This document shows, one piece after another, positions 54,007 to 63,447 of a DNA stretch of 64,000 bases (positions are counted from its first letter, which is position 1; every line of letters starts with the position of its first letter). Under the pieces are notes generated by a model. The model saw nothing but the letters and a program-made list of their open reading frames with translations. It made no database searches and was not told the DNA's origin. Source of the DNA: Spirochaetota bacterium (GTDB taxonomy: Bacteria; Spirochaetota; UBA4802; UBA5550); assembly GCA_017999915.1 (NCBI GenBank), contig JAGNKX010000014.1, forward strand, positions 93,607-157,606, read 5' to 3'. Position numbers and translations under genes: made by a program.

Positions 54007-54648
54007 TTAATCTTTTATTATTGGATACCGGGCTGGATCGGCCAGCTGAAAGTGCCACCATTCCGACGGAAACCGTGAGATTCCCGCGGCTTCCATGGTC
54101 GTTCCAAGAATCTCCCTGTTCTCGCATTTACATTGTTCGCTTGCTTTGCATTGGTAACGTATAGAAGCCTTTTCTGAGAACTCGTCGAATTCAGAGGGCA
54201 TGGGAACAGTCCGACCCTTGCCGTCAACGATTGAACAATCCACGGCAATGCCCCTGTTGTGATTGGATCCCTTTGCCGGGTCCGCTACATAGTTCGGATC
54301 CGGCATCACCTTCCACATGGCATATTGAACGGCCAGGGGCCGGTAACAATCCCATAGAACAACCTTGTACCCTTTCTTTGCCAGCATGGCTGCCGCCTTT
54401 TCAAGCCTGGCGGAGAGCTCCTTGTGAAGATAGCACCTGGTGACACCAAATTCTCCGTAGAGATTCCGGCCCATGAAGTTCCTGTCTGTATTATATTTCA
54501 AATCCACTAAAAAATTATTGCCATGGACCTCCGTAAAGTCTACCGGAACCTTGAACCTTTTTGCGGCGCCGCTTTCAGGATCATCAGAGGAACAGGATAA
54601 TAAGAAATGAGCGGCCGTCAATAACGTAATGATAATTGTAGTTTTCAT
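54007..54648 (-). CDS. VanX/DdpX-like D-Ala-D-Ala dipeptidase, lipoprotein form
   Basis: 213 residues. Signal peptide with lipobox LLSC (Cys19), so probably membrane-anchored in the periplasm. The M15D peptidase motifs are visible: LWDCYRP, SNHNRGIAVDCS with zinc ligands His and Asp, and SEWWHFQ with catalytic Glu and His ligand. The family cuts D-Ala-D-Ala, either for recycling of wall fragments or glycopeptide resistance. Without van neighbours, recycling is more likely. The start ATG 54648 is chosen by its lipobox and GGGTG site. Confidence 0.9.
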   Translation of the reverse strand: MKTTIIITLLTAAHFLLSCSSDDPESGAAKRFKVPVDFTEVHGNNFLVDLKYNTDRNFMGRNLYGEFGVTRCYLHKELSARLEKAAAMLAKKGYKVVLWDCYRPLAVQYAMWKVMPDPNYVADPAKGSNHNRGIAVDCSIVDGKGRTVPMPSEFDEFSEKASIRYQCKASEQCKCENREILGTTMEAAGISRFPSEWWHFQLADPARYPIIKD

Positions 54649-54764
54649 ATTCACCCGCGGCTTAAGGATTGTACATGCCAACCAAATATCGGTGAAAAGC
54701 TCCTGGACGGTACTGGCTGAGCAATTCCTTGCATTGAGCAGGCCTGGAGCGGGAAACAGCTCCC

Positions 54765-55769
54765 TTACCGTAATTGATGTTCTGTTTTTAAGGCCTCATC
54801 AAAGCATTTTTTCGCATCTTCATTTTTACCCAGGGCCTTCAGGGCTCTTCCTTTTTCATTCAGGACCTTAACTCTTTCATGCATCTCTCCGTGCTGTTCC
54901 AGTATTGCATCGAAGCATTGTATCGCCTCCCTGTATCTTTCAAGATGGAGGTATGTTATTCCCATGCGATATGCGAGATTTCTCCCCCTCTTCACCCTCT
55001 TGAAGCACGCAAGGGCTTTATCATATCGGCCAAGACTGTCATGGGAAACCCCCATGTTCTCCAGCACATAATCATTTATGGTATCCGGCTGCAGGTCCCC
55101 GGCTTTGGCGTAGAATTGTATCGCCTCTTCATAGTATGTCTTAATATCCTTTCTGCCGATTTTCGTCTCGGCAATCATGAAGTAGCAGTCTCCCTTGTAT
55201 TTCCAGGCTTCGGCATAACCCGGCTTCAATTGAATGGCTTTGTCGAAGCAGCCGATCGCTTCATTTGCGTATTTTCTCGCTTCTTCTTTTTCGCCCTGGT
55301 TATTGCTCAGGGCCCAGCCGCTGTTCTCAATCAGCATGAGGATGTTGATCCCCCTGCCAGCCCATGCCTCTGCGAAGTCCGGTTTCAGCTTTATGGCCTT
55401 GCTGAAATATTCTTCGTTATAGCTGCCGAATTGCATGTAATAATAGGCCAGGTTGAGCCACGCTTCCGCATACCCCGGGTCCAGGGCAACGGCCTTCTGG
55501 TAGCATGCCAGGGCGCTGGTATTATGCAATTTATTCAACGCGTAACCCTTGCTGTTCCATGCGGACGCGTCACCAGGCTTCAATGCAATCACCTTGTCGA
55601 AGCATTGCACCGCTTCTTCATATTTATTTTCTTTAATCTTTTCGAGGCCGAGCCTGTTGTAGCTGCCGGCCTTTTTTTCGATACTGTCATTGGATGCCGC
55701 CGTGGCTTCCCCCGTATGATGTGCAACGAGGACTATGAATAGCAGTAATAAGGCATGGAATCGTGTCAT
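54765..55769 (-). CDS. secreted TPR-repeat protein
   Basis: 334 residues. Signal peptide (TRFHALLLLFIVLVAHHTG) followed by about seven TPR units (YEEAVQCFDKVIALKPGDAS, AWNSKGYALNKLHNT, AEAWLNLAYYYMQFG, CFDKAIQLKPGYAEAWKYKG, YDKALACFKRVK, YREAIQCFDAIL, AKKCFDEALKT). The pattern suits a periplasmic scaffold. The start at 55769 is chosen by GGAGCAGGA upstream; a longer frame starts at 55814. No other domain. Confidence 0.87.
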   Translation of the reverse strand: MTRFHALLLLFIVLVAHHTGEATAASNDSIEKKAGSYNRLGLEKIKENKYEEAVQCFDKVIALKPGDASAWNSKGYALNKLHNTSALACYQKAVALDPGYAEAWLNLAYYYMQFGSYNEEYFSKAIKLKPDFAEAWAGRGINILMLIENSGWALSNNQGEKEEARKYANEAIGCFDKAIQLKPGYAEAWKYKGDCYFMIAETKIGRKDIKTYYEEAIQFYAKAGDLQPDTINDYVLENMGVSHDSLGRYDKALACFKRVKRGRNLAYRMGITYLHLERYREAIQCFDAILEQHGEMHERVKVLNEKGRALKALGKNEDAKKCFDEALKTEHQLR

Positions 55770-56175
55770 TATATTTTCCTGCTCCACCTTCATCGGGATG
55801 ATTCCCGGAATCATTATAGAATAGTGATGTCGATACGGGGAGTCAAGAGAATTACGGCAGTGATGAACAGTGCGAATTCAGGCCGATCTTTGAAGTGTCT
55901 TTACCTGGAGTGCCGGATCCTGTGCGACATCGGCTTTTCACGGCAGGCACATGCCCCATGGAAAGGGGGGACCTGAACAGTGGAGGGGAGGGATTTCATT
56001 TTATTTAATGCTTTTAACTTTTGTTAATTGCAGATCCCCTCTTTCTGTGTATATTAATAAAAACAGATATCCAGGTTGGGTTTTCATTCACCGTGCTCTT
56101 ATCCATTTATAACGGCATCATCAAAGACCGTATCTTGTATGAGTTGCATGGATTAAAATTGAGGATGAAAAGGAA
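55770..56175. other. gap between divergent genes
   Basis: 406 bases, no gene that I can support. It must carry divergent promoters for the TPR gene and for the membrane protein at 56176, but I see no clear boxes. An AT-rich part lies at 56000-56060. Confidence 0.4.
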
Positions 56176-56781
56176 ATGAAAAAAGGAAAAAACATCTGTA
56201 TCATCACGCTGCTGGCACTGGGAACCGTACTGTTCATTCAGGCAGAGGGGGTATGTGCCGCTGGTTTTGGCGATCATCTTTACAAGCAAAATGAATATTA
56301 TTACTTTGCGGAAAACAGGCTTCCTGCGCCGGGAGAAGCGAAGAGCGGAGGCGTGCCCTCCACTTCCCTGCCGGTGCATAAGATATTCGGGTACTCCACC
56401 CTTGCGTTCGGCCTTGCGGCAATGACCACCGGGATCATTGACCGCGTCGACCGCGAAAGGGGCAGGGTGCCTTCTCACGCCCGGCAGGTTGTTCACTCGG
56501 TGGCATCCTACGGGACCGCCGCCCTGGCCATCGGGGCATGCACCTCGGGATTCGTGCAGTACGGGAATATATTCAGCCTCGACAAAGGCATGGCGAAGTA
56601 TAACGCCCACGCCATCCTGGGGATTGTTTCCACCACCGGTTTTATCGGTTCAATCATTTCCGCGAAGATTGACCGGCGGAATGAACATAAATCGTCAAGG
56701 AACAACTATGTCCACCACACCTGGGCAGGAGCAGGATCGGGAGCGGTGATGATGATATCGCTCGTGGTTTTATGCTTCTAG
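56176..56781 (+). CDS. four-helix membrane protein with His before each helix
   Basis: 201 residues. Signal-like start, then four membrane helices, each with His near its beginning: HKIFGYSTLAFGLAAMTTG, HSVASYGTAALAIG, HAILGIVSTTGFIGSIIS and HHTWAGAGSGAVMMIS. This spacing of His pairs in four helices is like cytochrome b561-type heme binders. That it binds heme is inference from His pattern only. No sequence match is recalled. It lies 155 bases before the flavodiiron gene. Confidence 0.7.
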   Translation: MKKGKNICIITLLALGTVLFIQAEGVCAAGFGDHLYKQNEYYYFAENRLPAPGEAKSGGVPSTSLPVHKIFGYSTLAFGLAAMTTGIIDRVDRERGRVPSHARQVVHSVASYGTAALAIGACTSGFVQYGNIFSLDKGMAKYNAHAILGIVSTTGFIGSIISAKIDRRNEHKSSRNNYVHHTWAGAGSGAVMMISLVVLCF

Positions 56782-56906
56782 ATGAGGCGGTTCCATTCCC
56801 GAGCAGGGAAGATCATAGGAACCGGTGGGGTCTGAATTAACCGGGTTGCCAGGCATGGAAAAGACCGTCGGAGCATAAAAAGGGCTGGACAGGGGACGCG
56901 GCTTGG

Positions 56907-56932
56907 AACCTCCATGAAATATCATGGAGGTT
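56907..56932 (+). promoter_or_regulatory. hairpin burying the Shine-Dalgarno of the flavodiiron gene
   Basis: AACCTCCATGA (56907-56917), loop AATA, TCATGGAGGTT (56922-56932) form a perfect 11-bp stem. The GGAGG ribosome site (56926-56930) lies in the 3' arm; the start codon follows at 56937. Folding would block translation, so it may be an RNA thermometer, or the same DNA palindrome may be a repressor site. Confidence 0.7.
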
Positions 56933-56936
56933 TATC

Positions 56937-58130
56937 ATGAGAGAAATCAAGCTTGCCGATGATATTTACTGGGTCGGCGTGAACGACAGGACCACCGACC
57001 TGTTTGAAGGATTGTGGCCCATTGATAATACGGGAATATCCTACAATTCATATGCCATCAAGGATGAAAAGAATGTTCTGATCGATCTCGCGAAGGCATT
57101 CAAGACGGACGATTTCCTGAATCAGATAGCCGGAATCTTCCCTCCCTCCGCGATAGATTACATAGTGCTCAATCACATGGAGCCGGACCATACCGGCGTC
57201 ATACGGACCCTGAGAATGCTCGCGCCGAAAGCGGAGATCCTCTGCGCTCCCAAGGCCGTGCAGATGCTTTCCGATTATTACGGCATCAAGGAGGGCATCC
57301 GGCAGGTAGGGGACGGCGAAACCCTCGATATCGGCTCGCGAAAGCTGTCGTTTCACCATGTTCCCTTCGTGCACTGGCCGGAAACGATGGTGACGTACGA
57401 TCCTAAAACGAAGGTGCTGTTTTCATGCGACGCCTTCGGGGGATACGGCGCGCTGCAGGGATCGTTGTTTGACGACGAGTGCCTGAATCTCGATTACTAT
57501 GAAAAGGAATCGCTGCGCTATTACGCCAATATCGTGGCGAAGTTCGCGACGCCCGTGAAGAACGCCATCAAAAAGCTCGGGGGCCTGGAAGTCGGCTGTA
57601 TCGCGCCGTCCCACGGTCTCGTGTGGCGTAAATCCCCGTCAAGAATAATCGAGCTCTACTCCAGGTGGGCCGATTACAGCGCGACCGGCGGAGAGAAGGG
57701 GGTCACGCTCCTGTACGGGACCATGTACGGGAACACGGAGGTCATGATGAACGCGGTCGCGGAAGGCATCGCGGCGGCGGGCATAACCCCCGAGATATTC
57801 GACGTCGCCCGGACGCACACCTCCTACATGCTTCCCGCGCTGCTCGCGAACAGGGGCGTTGTCGTCGGCGCACCCACCTATGAGGCCTCGCTCTTTCCAT
57901 ACATGACCACCGTTCTGGAGAAGGCCGCGCTGAAGAGCATCAAGAATAAAAAGGCGGTGTATTTCGGGAGCTATGGATGGAGCAAGGGGGCATTGAAAAA
58001 GACGCTGGAAATAACGGAGCCGCTGACGTGGGAATTCCTGGAAACCCTTGAGTTTGCCGGGGCGGCGGACGCCGATACGATCGCCCGGGGGTATGAGCTG
58101 GGCAGGCGGATCGCCGGGGCCGTTATGTAA
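56937..58130 (+). CDS. flavodiiron protein (A-type flavoprotein)
   Basis: Reduces O2 to water or NO to N2O, protecting anaerobes. 397 residues. The metallo-beta-lactamase domain (about 1-250) shows the diiron ligands NHMEPDHTG (H-x-E-x-D), VHWPETM, FSCDAFGGYG and PSHGLVWR. The flavodoxin domain (about 255-397) shows LLYGTMYGNTEVMMNAVAEG and VVGAPTYEASLFP. No rubredoxin tail is attached, so a partner reductase is needed; the FAD oxidoreductase at 11.6 kb is one candidate. The start GGAGG is inside a hairpin, see the preceding entry. thyX follows after 24 bases. Confidence 0.96.
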   Translation: MREIKLADDIYWVGVNDRTTDLFEGLWPIDNTGISYNSYAIKDEKNVLIDLAKAFKTDDFLNQIAGIFPPSAIDYIVLNHMEPDHTGVIRTLRMLAPKAEILCAPKAVQMLSDYYGIKEGIRQVGDGETLDIGSRKLSFHHVPFVHWPETMVTYDPKTKVLFSCDAFGGYGALQGSLFDDECLNLDYYEKESLRYYANIVAKFATPVKNAIKKLGGLEVGCIAPSHGLVWRKSPSRIIELYSRWADYSATGGEKGVTLLYGTMYGNTEVMMNAVAEGIAAAGITPEIFDVARTHTSYMLPALLANRGVVVGAPTYEASLFPYMTTVLEKAALKSIKNKKAVYFGSYGWSKGALKKTLEITEPLTWEFLETLEFAGAADADTIARGYELGRRIAGAVM

Positions 58131-58154
58131 AAAAGCGCCGTATAGGGGGGGGCA

Positions 58155-58793
58155 ATGGAACTTACCAAACCGACCGTGACGCTCCTGGCGATCACGCCGA
58201 ACGCGGAGAAGCTCATCGAGGAGGCGGGCCGCACCTGCTACCTGTCCCTCGACCGCATCGCCGAGGGGAGCGAGAAGAGCTTCATCCGCAACTGCATCAG
58301 GCGCGGCCACCATTCCATCCTGGAGCACGCTGCGGCGTCGTTTCGCATCACCGGCGCCTCCCGCTCCTTCACCCACCAGCTGGTGCGGCACCGCCTGGCC
58401 AGCTTTTCCCAGCAGTCCCAGCGCTACGTGGACGAGGCAGGCTTCAATTACGTGATCCCGGACTCGATCCTGGCCGACGCGGAGGCCGCCGGCATATTCA
58501 GGGACTTCATGGCCCGCGCGGAAGAGACCTACCGGCTTCTCAGGGACAGGGGGATACGGAAGGAAGACGCGCGCTTCGTCCTCCCCAACGCGTCGGAGAG
58601 CCAGATCGTGTTCTCCGCAAATTTCAGGGAGCTGCGCACCATACTCGCACTCCGCCTCGACCGGAGCGCCCAGTGGGAGATCCGGCGGGTCTGCGCTGCT
58701 ATGCTGAAGGCCCTTCAGAAGGAAGCCCCGGCGGTGTTCGGAGATTTTGTCATTGATGAAGAGACGATGACGGCGCGGTCGGAGCTCGCCTGA
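58155..58793 (+). CDS. thyX: flavin-dependent thymidylate synthase
   Basis: Makes dTMP from dUMP with FAD, replacing ThyA. 212 residues. The ThyX signature RHRLASFSQQSQRY matches RHR-x7-S. GHHSILEHAAASF and ARFVLPNASESQIVFS are also typical, and the late segment ALRLDRSAQWEIR holds the substrate part. GGGGGG lies just before the ATG. It is cotranscribed with the flavodiiron gene. Confidence 0.96.
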   Translation: MELTKPTVTLLAITPNAEKLIEEAGRTCYLSLDRIAEGSEKSFIRNCIRRGHHSILEHAAASFRITGASRSFTHQLVRHRLASFSQQSQRYVDEAGFNYVIPDSILADAEAAGIFRDFMARAEETYRLLRDRGIRKEDARFVLPNASESQIVFSANFRELRTILALRLDRSAQWEIRRVCAAMLKALQKEAPAVFGDFVIDEETMTARSELA

Positions 58794-58805
58794 ATAGTGC
58801 CGGCC

Positions 58806-59102
58806 TCAGATTTTCACAACGTACTTCAGAAGCAGCGTGAACAACGCCATAAGCACGGTCATGACGAGGGGAAGGGACCAGACCGACCACTTGAGGGTTT
58901 CGAATTTTGAATCAATGGCCTCGAAACGGGGGCTTAATTCGTCCATCAGCTCTTTCTTGAATTCACGCCTGAATAGATCCAGCTTTTTGGTGAGCAGGTT
59001 TTCGAACCGGAGCTCGCTGATCTCGATTATCTCGTCCTTGATGGATTTATACTCATCAAAGGAGGGTGTTTTGACCGCTGTTTTTGGCATTCTTTTCCCC
59101 AT
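58806..59102 (-). CDS. coiled-coil protein with C-terminal membrane helix
   Basis: 98 residues. The middle is a charged coiled coil (EYKSIKDEIIEISELRFENL, FRREFKKELMDELSPRFEAI), and the end is one membrane helix (SLPLVMTVLMALFTLLLKYV). This layout is like DUF1640/CCDC90-type small proteins. The start may be four codons later (MPKTAV), where GGGGAAAAG lies upstream. Function unknown; tail-anchored in the inner membrane. Confidence 0.72.
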   Translation of the reverse strand: MGKRMPKTAVKTPSFDEYKSIKDEIIEISELRFENLLTKKLDLFRREFKKELMDELSPRFEAIDSKFETLKWSVWSLPLVMTVLMALFTLLLKYVVKI

Positions 59103-59242
59103 GACAATAGAATAGTGCTGATTGAGGGGCCGGTCAAGAATAATTCATCCATGTGAAAATTATCCCGCCGCTCCCCAAAGGGAACAACAAACGGCACGGG
59201 GCAATAATGAAAAAAATTTCTGAAAAATGATGTTTGAAACGG

Positions 59243-59266
59243 AAAACGCGGCGCTATTTCAGCGCC
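59243..59266 (-). terminator. terminator hairpin that includes the CheX-like stop codon
   Basis: On the minus strand GGCGCT, loop GAAAT, AGCGCC (59266 to 59250) is followed by GCG and TTTT. The TAG stop at 59256-59254 lies inside the stem and loop. Confidence 0.5.
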
Positions 59267-59721
59267 ACGTTCATCTCGAGCTGGCCCATGGGGCTGTAGA
59301 GATTGATTCCCAGGGTGGTCTGCTTGATGAGGGTGATGGTGAAGTCTTTTCCCTCCACAACGGTGGGCGTCGTCATGTTGATGCTCTTGCCGGTGGTCGC
59401 AAAGAGGTTCATGGCGTTTCCGGTGATCATGTTCGCCATCTCGCCCATGACGTCCTTGTATTCCTGCTTCATCTGCTGTTCGTTAAGACCCGGCACCAGG
59501 GTTTCAGCGATTTTGTATGCCATGTTGTAGCCCATGCTGTAGACCACTTCGCCGGTGACCCCGCCGGTGATGCCGATAAGGATGGCCACATCCAGTGAAG
59601 GTATGGGACTCTCCTTGATGACGAGCTTGCCCCTCCGCAGGTCCACGTTGAGTATCGACTTGAACACGGCGCTGGCCGCCTCAAGGAAAGGATTGACGAA
59701 TTCGGCGTTTATGTTGGCCAT
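59254..59721 (-). CDS. cheX: CheX/CheC-like chemotaxis phosphatase
   Basis: 155 residues. CheX removes phosphate from CheY in spirochaetes. The start ANINAEFVNPFLEAASAVFK matches, the middle holds GITGGVTGEVVYSM, and the catalytic helix reads MGEMANMITGNAMNLF with the Glu and Asn of the E-x2-N pattern. The end LIKQTTLGINLYSPMGQLEMN is typical. I start at ATG 59721 with AGAGGA upstream; a longer frame from 59769 is unlike the family. With flaA in this window it supports a motile organism. Confidence 0.85.
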   Translation of the reverse strand: MANINAEFVNPFLEAASAVFKSILNVDLRRGKLVIKESPIPSLDVAILIGITGGVTGEVVYSMGYNMAYKIAETLVPGLNEQQMKQEYKDVMGEMANMITGNAMNLFATTGKSINMTTPTVVEGKDFTITLIKQTTLGINLYSPMGQLEMNVALK

Positions 59722-59782
59722 ATATGGAATGATCCTCTTTTCTTGCTGTTCCTGGTACAGGTAACACATCGCTGATTATATA

Positions 59783-60913
59783 TCAATCAGTTTTTAAATT
59801 TTTTATAATTTTTGCTCCTTCATAGAGCTTCTGCATAAGGTTTCCCGTGATCATCCGGATGCTTTCCTGCTCCAGGTTGCCCGCAATGGCAGCCTGTTCC
59901 TTGTCGGGAGCATCGTCCTTTTTGAGGTCTCTCTGGACCGGGGTGTAGATATAGAGCCCGGCGTCGGTGGTTATGATACGGGACGTCTTGTTCTGGCCCA
60001 CTTCCATGAAATCCTCGAGGAATATCTTGGAGTTGTTCAGGGCGCTGACGGGCTGGCCCTTGTCGTCGGTAAGGCGCTCCCCGGCCTTGAATACCCTGGA
60101 AACGGTAACGGCGCCCTTCAGGACGGCCTGGGCCTCGTCAAAGGAGCCGCCCTTGAGGGCAATGGCGTTGACGCGTTCAATGATGTCTTTTTTAATCTTG
60201 CCGAGCTTTGCGGTCTCAAGCTTCTTTTTGATGCGCTCCCTGTCCGTTTTCGGGTCCTTCACTTCATTCTTGTTCTTTTCCATCTCGGCGGATATGTCCG
60301 CATCGGTCACGGCCGTATCGGCGCCATGCATCTTCTGCATGTCCATGGAGCTCAAGAAGGAGTATTTTATCTGGATCTTCGAGTTTGCGGCCTGGTACTC
60401 CGCCTTGACCTCGGAAGAGGGAACGGCTACGCCCATGCGGAGGAACTGGATATAGCGCTCCCGCAAAAGGTCCTTGCGGATCGTCTTCTGGAGGTCGTTG
60501 AAGCTGATGTTGATCCGCTCCAGGAAGTAATTAAGGCGCTCGGCGTTGAGGGTCCCCGCGCCGGGGTCTTTCAGGCCCGGGATGTTCAGGATGTAGTTCT
60601 TGACCGCTTCGTCGGTGACGTAGAAGCCTGTTTTTCGCGCGTCCTGGAGAAGGAGGACGTCGTTGATGTAGTATGACAGGACCATGGCGTCCATTTTCCT
60701 GTCGCCGCGCATTTCGCCGAACCGGCTGTCCCGGTACCGGAGAAAGTCGATACGGTCTACCTTTTCGCCGTTGACGATGGCCACGACGGTCTGGTCGAGG
60801 CCCATCCGCGAGATGAAATCGGGCATGCCGAAGGATATGATGATGATCAGGACAAAGAATCCCGTGACGGCATAGCTTACGATTTTTACTATCGGTGATT
60901 TTGAATCGAACAT
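59783..60913 (-). CDS. PpiD/SurA-like periplasmic chaperone without clear PPIase domain
   Basis: 376 residues. One N-terminal membrane anchor (IVSYAVTGFFVLIIIISFGM) precedes the SurA_N-like helical domain (about 35-170; VVAIVNGEKVDRIDFLRYRD, DLLRERYIQFLRMGV). The middle and end are charged and helical, and the usual parvulin motifs are not seen, so peptidyl-prolyl isomerase activity is doubtful. The protein may help fold exported proteins at the inner membrane. GGAAAGAG lies before the ATG. Confidence 0.82.
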   Translation of the reverse strand: MFDSKSPIVKIVSYAVTGFFVLIIIISFGMPDFISRMGLDQTVVAIVNGEKVDRIDFLRYRDSRFGEMRGDRKMDAMVLSYYINDVLLLQDARKTGFYVTDEAVKNYILNIPGLKDPGAGTLNAERLNYFLERINISFNDLQKTIRKDLLRERYIQFLRMGVAVPSSEVKAEYQAANSKIQIKYSFLSSMDMQKMHGADTAVTDADISAEMEKNKNEVKDPKTDRERIKKKLETAKLGKIKKDIIERVNAIALKGGSFDEAQAVLKGAVTVSRVFKAGERLTDDKGQPVSALNNSKIFLEDFMEVGQNKTSRIITTDAGLYIYTPVQRDLKKDDAPDKEQAAIAGNLEQESIRMITGNLMQKLYEGAKIIKNLKTD

Positions 60914-61114
60914 GACTCTTTCCTTTATAAATTAACGTATATGCGGACTCCGCCGAAAACCGCAGCGACTACCCATCCCGTTACAACAAGGGGCCGCCGG
61001 ACCCGCGATGTGTTGATTCCCCCGCCCGCGGAGTGTCCAGGTCCCGAAATCCGGCCTATTGCAACCGCTCCGGGCCCTATTAATGATTAATCGCCTGCTT
61101 TTTTGTCAATGAGA

Positions 61115-61285
61115 TTATTCCGACGGAGGCTCCGCTTCGTCGACCAGCATCACGGGGATGCCGTCTTTGACCGGGTAGCGCCGGCCGCATTCTGTACAGA
61201 TGATCTTTTCGTCTTTCGTGTTATATTCGATGTCGCCCCGGCAGGCGGGGCAGGCAAGGATCTCAAGGAGCTTGGTGTCGATCAT
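61115..61285 (-). CDS. Trm112/YcaR-type small zinc-ribbon protein
   Basis: 56 residues. LLEILACPACRGDIEYN and IICTECGRRYPVKDGIPVML give two CxxC pairs typical of Trm112-like (UPF0434) proteins. In eukaryotes Trm112 activates methyltransferases; bacterial copies often lie near lipid A or wall genes, with unclear role. The start is ATG 61285 with GAGG upstream; the longer frame adds nine residues outside the family. Confidence 0.9.
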   Translation of the reverse strand: MIDTKLLEILACPACRGDIEYNTKDEKIICTECGRRYPVKDGIPVMLVDEAEPPSE

Positions 61286-61410
61286 AGGGGACCTCGTTTC
61301 GTATTGTAGCACGGTTATGGAGGGGGAAAGGATTTACGTCAATAAAAAAACCGTTTCTGTTGACTTGTCTACCCGGTAGCGTGCCTCGACTGCGCTCGGC
61401 AACCGTATCT

Positions 61411-63270
61411 TTACCGCGCCAGAATGGTCATGTGGACTTTGCTGCGAAGCCTGATGTTCCAGGTTTTCGGGGCGCTTAGATTATCCGCCGCTATGTAGTA
61501 AATGTTCGATGCGGGCCACATTGATTGGTAGACCATCGCATCGCCGACTTCATACAGGTAGGGCCCGTTCTGGGAGTTTCCTCTTGGGTCGACATATTTG
61601 TAATTAAAGAGATTGATGGATCCAGCCTGATAAGAGATGGAGGTAAGAGGGGATGTGCTTGAAAACCAGTTTCCCTTGTTATACATATATCCAGGCAAAA
61701 GTGTCGTATCTGTTTTATCGGAGAGAAGAACAGCGACGCCCCATTTCTTCAGAATGGTGGCGAAGGAATCGCTTGAGCCATTCTGCTGGAGTGCGTATTC
61801 AATGGCGGTGTAATCGACCTTTGTATTATGGACGATGTCATAGAGGAATTTTACCCCGCCGTAATTACGGGCCAGGTAGGCCCCCAGGGCATAGTTTATG
61901 GAATAGCTCAGGATGGCGCTAGAACCGGAGTACCAGGTTGTGACTGATATGTCATTATACAGATTGTACAGTGGAAGCCTTCCTTCCGTATTGCCGGAAG
62001 ATCCTTCTGTAGCTACATTCCAATCAACGCCCCGCGGTCCGTTGACCTGTAATTTGTAGGCAATCATGTCTTCGGCTGCCATGGAGCACATCTCGTCAAT
62101 CCAGGTTTCCGTTCCGGTGCCGTTGGTCTGGATAACCGCCTTCTGGTAAAAGTGGATCATGTGCTGAAGCTCGTGGGCCACAGCGGAGATTATTTCATTG
62201 GTGCCGTTGGTAATAGCCGGAACTCTATTGTCATAGATATAGGCGTCCATGTAGAACATGATCCGCTCATTGGAATAGCTGATGGAGGATTTTTTGAAAT
62301 TATCCTTGGCCCAGAAATAGCCGAGAACATTGCCGCTGGAGGTGTCATTATCTATGTCATAGAGGAGTATGGTTATTTCATCATTGGGGGTAATAAGAAC
62401 ATCCTTTGCGTCTGTGGCCACGCTGCTCCATCCTGATCCACTGAGATTGGAGTTACCGTATTCGGCGCCAAAAATGCCGGTGACCCAATCGTATATATCA
62501 TTATTAGTATTGGTCGTTGAATCGGTAAGACTTTCGTTTCTAAGAAATTTTATAGCTAGTTTTTCTACTTCTAGATCGTCAATAAAACTGTTACAATTAT
62601 TTGCGACCCAGATATTCAATTTTTTATTCCCATTATTTGTCGTGACTGTGGGATTAGATACATACCTGCAGATGGCGCTTACAGTGTTGCCATACTCATC
62701 AATAATGAATGTACCTGTATTGCCTGCTGTATCATACTTCGGCTCTGTTGAAGGCACGATGCTTAAAAGCATGTTGACGGGATTGACTTTATTCAAATAG
62801 GCATAGGGGTTCCGGTTGAATGCGCTTATTTCAGGTTTCCCCTTTACTGCGACGCTTGCCGTGTTAAGGAGTTGTGTCTTATTTGATGTGGCGGTATCAG
62901 GGACTATGCTCTGGGTTGCGGTTTGATCGTTGGTGACCGTCGGAAAGGACGTATTGTAGGTAGTGTCGGTGTTGGTGAAGACGAAATAAACATCCTTCGT
63001 GCTGCCATTGGGATCAAAGGTGTAGTCAAAGGTTACGTTTTGTCCGCCCGCTTGCTGCGGGATGCTTAAATGATAATATTCGTATCCAACCGTAGGTTTT
63101 GAATAAGTATTGCTTATCGGGTCAATTGGGATGAAAGAATAATAATCACTGAGCTGCCAAAGAGTTAATAGCTCATCTGCCGAATAGCCGGATTTCTTGG
63201 AAGTACAATTGATTAGAAATGTCATTGAACCAATCAGGGTTAGAGCGACAGGCAGGAAAAGTTTTTTCAT
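61411..63270 (-). CDS. M30-type metalloprotease lipoprotein
   Basis: 619 residues. Lipobox FLINC (Cys22) anchors it. The zinc protease motif is VAHELQHMIHFYQ (HExxH), followed after about 15 residues by ETWIDEMCSMAAEDMIAY, where the Glu of WIDE would be the third ligand. This pattern is like the hyicolysin (M30) group seen in secreted proteases. The N-terminal 250 residues are strand-rich and Thr/Asn-rich with no recognised domain; the C-terminus has LTSISYQAGSINLFNYKY. No strong ribosome site. A surface protease is likely. Confidence 0.83.
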   Translation of the reverse strand: MKKLFLPVALTLIGSMTFLINCTSKKSGYSADELLTLWQLSDYYSFIPIDPISNTYSKPTVGYEYYHLSIPQQAGGQNVTFDYTFDPNGSTKDVYFVFTNTDTTYNTSFPTVTNDQTATQSIVPDTATSNKTQLLNTASVAVKGKPEISAFNRNPYAYLNKVNPVNMLLSIVPSTEPKYDTAGNTGTFIIDEYGNTVSAICRYVSNPTVTTNNGNKKLNIWVANNCNSFIDDLEVEKLAIKFLRNESLTDSTTNTNNDIYDWVTGIFGAEYGNSNLSGSGWSSVATDAKDVLITPNDEITILLYDIDNDTSSGNVLGYFWAKDNFKKSSISYSNERIMFYMDAYIYDNRVPAITNGTNEIISAVAHELQHMIHFYQKAVIQTNGTGTETWIDEMCSMAAEDMIAYKLQVNGPRGVDWNVATEGSSGNTEGRLPLYNLYNDISVTTWYSGSSAILSYSINYALGAYLARNYGGVKFLYDIVHNTKVDYTAIEYALQQNGSSDSFATILKKWGVAVLLSDKTDTTLLPGYMYNKGNWFSSTSPLTSISYQAGSINLFNYKYVDPRGNSQNGPYLYEVGDAMVYQSMWPASNIYYIAADNLSAPKTWNIRLRSKVHMTILAR

Positions 63271-63447
63271 AATACGGTTTTATACCCATTATTCCTAAAT
63301 AATGTCTTTATATAATACTGATTTTATAAAAGGTTAGCAACTAAGAAAATAGTTATCTGTTTGATTAATAAGTGTTATTGGAGTTAAAAAGGAGACAAAA
63401 ATTTTTTTATATATATGATTTTTTATATGCAATGTAGATTTTTTTAA

